From NCBI GenBank assembly GCA_009993635.1, contig JAACTC010000005.1:62001-126000 (forward strand): 64,000 bases of DNA, in the 5' to 3' direction. Both the position numbers and the translations under genes were made by a program. The notes beneath the pieces were generated by a model that saw only the letters and a program-made list of their open reading frames with translations, made no database searches and was not told where the DNA came from. Source of the stretch: Erythrobacter sp. (GTDB lineage Bacteria > Pseudomonadota > Alphaproteobacteria > Sphingomonadales > Sphingomonadaceae). Shown in pieces: positions 62,975 through 64,000 of the stretch (within the stretch, counting starts at the first letter, position 1; every line of letters begins with the position of its first letter).

Positions 62975-63099
62975 TGGGACGACTCCGGAAAAGTGGAGCC
63001 GTGCTGGCTAACCATATCGGTTCGAGTAGGAAAATGGTTTTCGCATCTCGGGCGCGCGGCTACGCGGCACTGGTACAGTTCAAGCAAGGAGAGAGACGC

Positions 63100-63558
63100 A
63101 TGGCCGGGATCTGGTTCGACGATATGGAAGTGGGGCAGGTGATCGACCATCCGATCCGCCGCACGGTGACCGAAACGGACAATGTCATGTTCACCTGCAT
63201 GACCCACAATCCGGCGCAGCTGCATCTGGACGAGGAGTATATGAAGGGTACCGAGTTCGGCACCCGGATCGTCAATTCGTGCTTCACGCTGTCGGTAATG
63301 GTCGGCATTTCGGTGAACGACACGACGCTGGGCACTGCGGTCGCCAATCTGGGATGGGACGAGGTGCGTTTCCCCAAGCCGCTCTTCCATGGCGATACGA
63401 TCAACATCCAGACCGAGATCGTGGCCCTGCGTGAAAGCAAGTCGCGGCCCGAGGCGGGGATCGTCACCTTCGAGCACCGCGCATTCAACCAGCACGGCGA
63501 ACTGGTTGCCAGCTGCAAGCGCAGCGGCCTTCAGCGGAAACGCCCGGCAGAGGGATAG
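63100..63558 (+). CDS. MaoC family dehydratase
   Basis: 152-residue hot-dog-fold hydratase. The start MAGIWFDDMEVGQVIDHPIRRTVTETDNVMF leads to the catalytic Asp/His-type motif THNPAQLHLDEEYMKGTEFG, with IVNSCFTLSVMVGISVND after it. It acts on acyl-CoA thioesters in fatty-acid or polyhydroxyalkanoate-related metabolism. AAGGAGAG precedes the ATG; open sequence continues to 62974, overlapping the divergent holin gene. Confidence 0.9.
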   Translation: MAGIWFDDMEVGQVIDHPIRRTVTETDNVMFTCMTHNPAQLHLDEEYMKGTEFGTRIVNSCFTLSVMVGISVNDTTLGTAVANLGWDEVRFPKPLFHGDTINIQTEIVALRESKSRPEAGIVTFEHRAFNQHGELVASCKRSGLQRKRPAEG

Positions 63559-63607
63559 GGCATCGCACATCGTTCGGTGAGGCGACGGCGGCGGGGCCGA
63601 TTATGAC

Positions 63608-63692
63608 AATGTGACAGTCACATTCTCCGGTCCGATCCGCACCGAAGCGCAATTTCCGGCGCTTTTCGCATTACCGTTTGATGACAATGTTA
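63608..63692. promoter_or_regulatory. palindrome and direct repeats upstream of the partial exported-protein gene
   Basis: AATGTGACAGTCACATT (63608-63624) is a perfect 17-base dyad. The overlapping stretch ATGACAATGTGACA recurs as ATGACAATGTTACA at 63681-63694, about 78 bases downstream. This suggests cooperative binding by one regulator on the promoter of the following gene. Confidence 0.5.
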
Positions 63693-63700
63693 CATATTTG

Positions 63701-63728
63701 TTGCATTTCAGGCGAGGTTGTGCATACT
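63701..63728 (+). promoter_or_regulatory. possible promoter of the partial exported-protein gene
   Basis: TTGCAT at 63701-63706 and CATACT at 63723-63728 are 16 bases apart and lie about 30 bases before the start codon. The direct repeat ending at 63694 would sit just upstream of the -35. Confidence 0.4.
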
Positions 63729-63755
63729 GCTGCTCAAGAAGCAGGAGAAAGAACA

Positions 63756-64000
63756 ATGCTCGTACAGGGGATGATTGCCGCAGCGATGATGCTGCAAGGT
63801 GCACCACCGGCCGAGCCGGCCCCGATGCAGTCGGTGGCTCTGGTGCAGGCGCAGGAAGACCCGGCCAAATTGCTCAACCTCGGCGTGAAGCTTGCGATGG
63901 CTGGCGAAACCGATGCCGCGCGTCTGGCATTCGAGAAGGTCCGCGCGATGCGCGTCGACTACACGCTCGAAACGACCGATGGCCGTTTCGTCTATCCGGC
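63756..64000 (+). CDS. exported protein, N-terminal part only (3' end outside window)
   Basis: About 81 residues are visible. MLVQGMIAAAMMLQGAPPAEP looks like a signal or secretory N-terminus. It continues as LLNLGVKLAMAGETDAARLAFEKVRAM, which resembles a TPR-type helical repeat, then YTLETTDGRFVYP. CAGGAGAAAG precedes the ATG at correct spacing. Function is not assignable from this fragment. Confidence 0.8.
   Translation, partial: MLVQGMIAAAMMLQGAPPAEPAPMQSVALVQAQEDPAKLLNLGVKLAMAGETDAARLAFEKVRAMRVDYTLETTDGRFVYP

Noticed and set aside
63608..63624. CRP-type site reading of the TGTGA...TCACA dyad
   Set aside because: CRP half-sites are separated by 6 bases; here the spacer is 3, so another regulator is more likely.

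Overview
The window is a contiguous piece of a GC-rich alphaproteobacterial chromosome. Gene content (an aa3-type cytochrome c oxidase assembly cluster, class I lysyl-tRNA synthetase, BamB with its YfgM-like partner, encoded-CCA tRNAs) and the style of the interspersed palindromes suggest Sphingomonadales, probably Erythrobacteraceae. That placement is an inference from remembered family features, not from a search. Almost all of the window is densely packed ordinary chromosome; no gap without a gene exceeds 300 bases.

Layout. 1-5223: respiratory block, ctaD (5' end outside the window), ctaB, a 50-codon membrane ORF, ctaG, ctaE, a DUF983 gene and SURF1, many with overlapping start/stop codons. 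5226-7609: threonine synthase and an RlmI-like methyltransferase carrying an in-frame palindromic repeat. 7620-10233: folB, a small unknown gene, moaA, moaD and moaE (folate and molybdopterin). 10267-10909: a perfect FNR-type box and a leader with two mutually exclusive hairpins in front of a three-helix membrane protein. 11741-12658: rplU (L21 with a histone-H1-like tail), rpmA and a strong terminator. 12718-17937: acetyltransferase, diiron-type hydrolase and divergent TetR, YgfZ, pyrC, rarD. 18181-23221: astD, selO, an alpha/beta hydrolase and a glycosyltransferase. 23364-29162: YfgM-like and BamB, an ICMT-like methyltransferase, gshA, rsmE. 29203-36208: ubiA, a DinG/Rad3-type helicase, SixA, SoxR with a near-consensus SoxR promoter facing a VOC gene, and class I lysS. 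36213-46040: prolyl hydroxylase, cytochrome b561, an RcnB-like protein, a PNPOx-like protein, a ClC channel, azoR/HxlR and TetR/DUF1254 divergent pairs, acylphosphatase, and a secreted hydrolase.

The most foreign-looking stretch is 46231-47289, a visibly AT-rich membrane-protein gene of no recognised family placed directly behind ettA. 49097-55473: FAD oxidoreductase, L,D-transpeptidase, DUF427, M28 peptidase, CPA1 antiporter, a small ORF and two tRNA genes on the minus strand. 55544-61976: polysaccharide deacetylase with an atypical soluble histidine kinase, an Lrp regulator, then accB-accC and aroQ. 62067-64000: two small genes, one a GTA-type holin standing alone, a MaoC dehydratase, and the start of an exported protein behind a region of palindromes.

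I did not find a complete novel multigene system. The best leads are the protein-coding palindromic element, the FNR box plus switch-like leader, the SoxR-VOC module, the AT-rich gene behind ettA, a candidate small RNA between rarD and astD, and several clean operator palindromes at divergent promoters.
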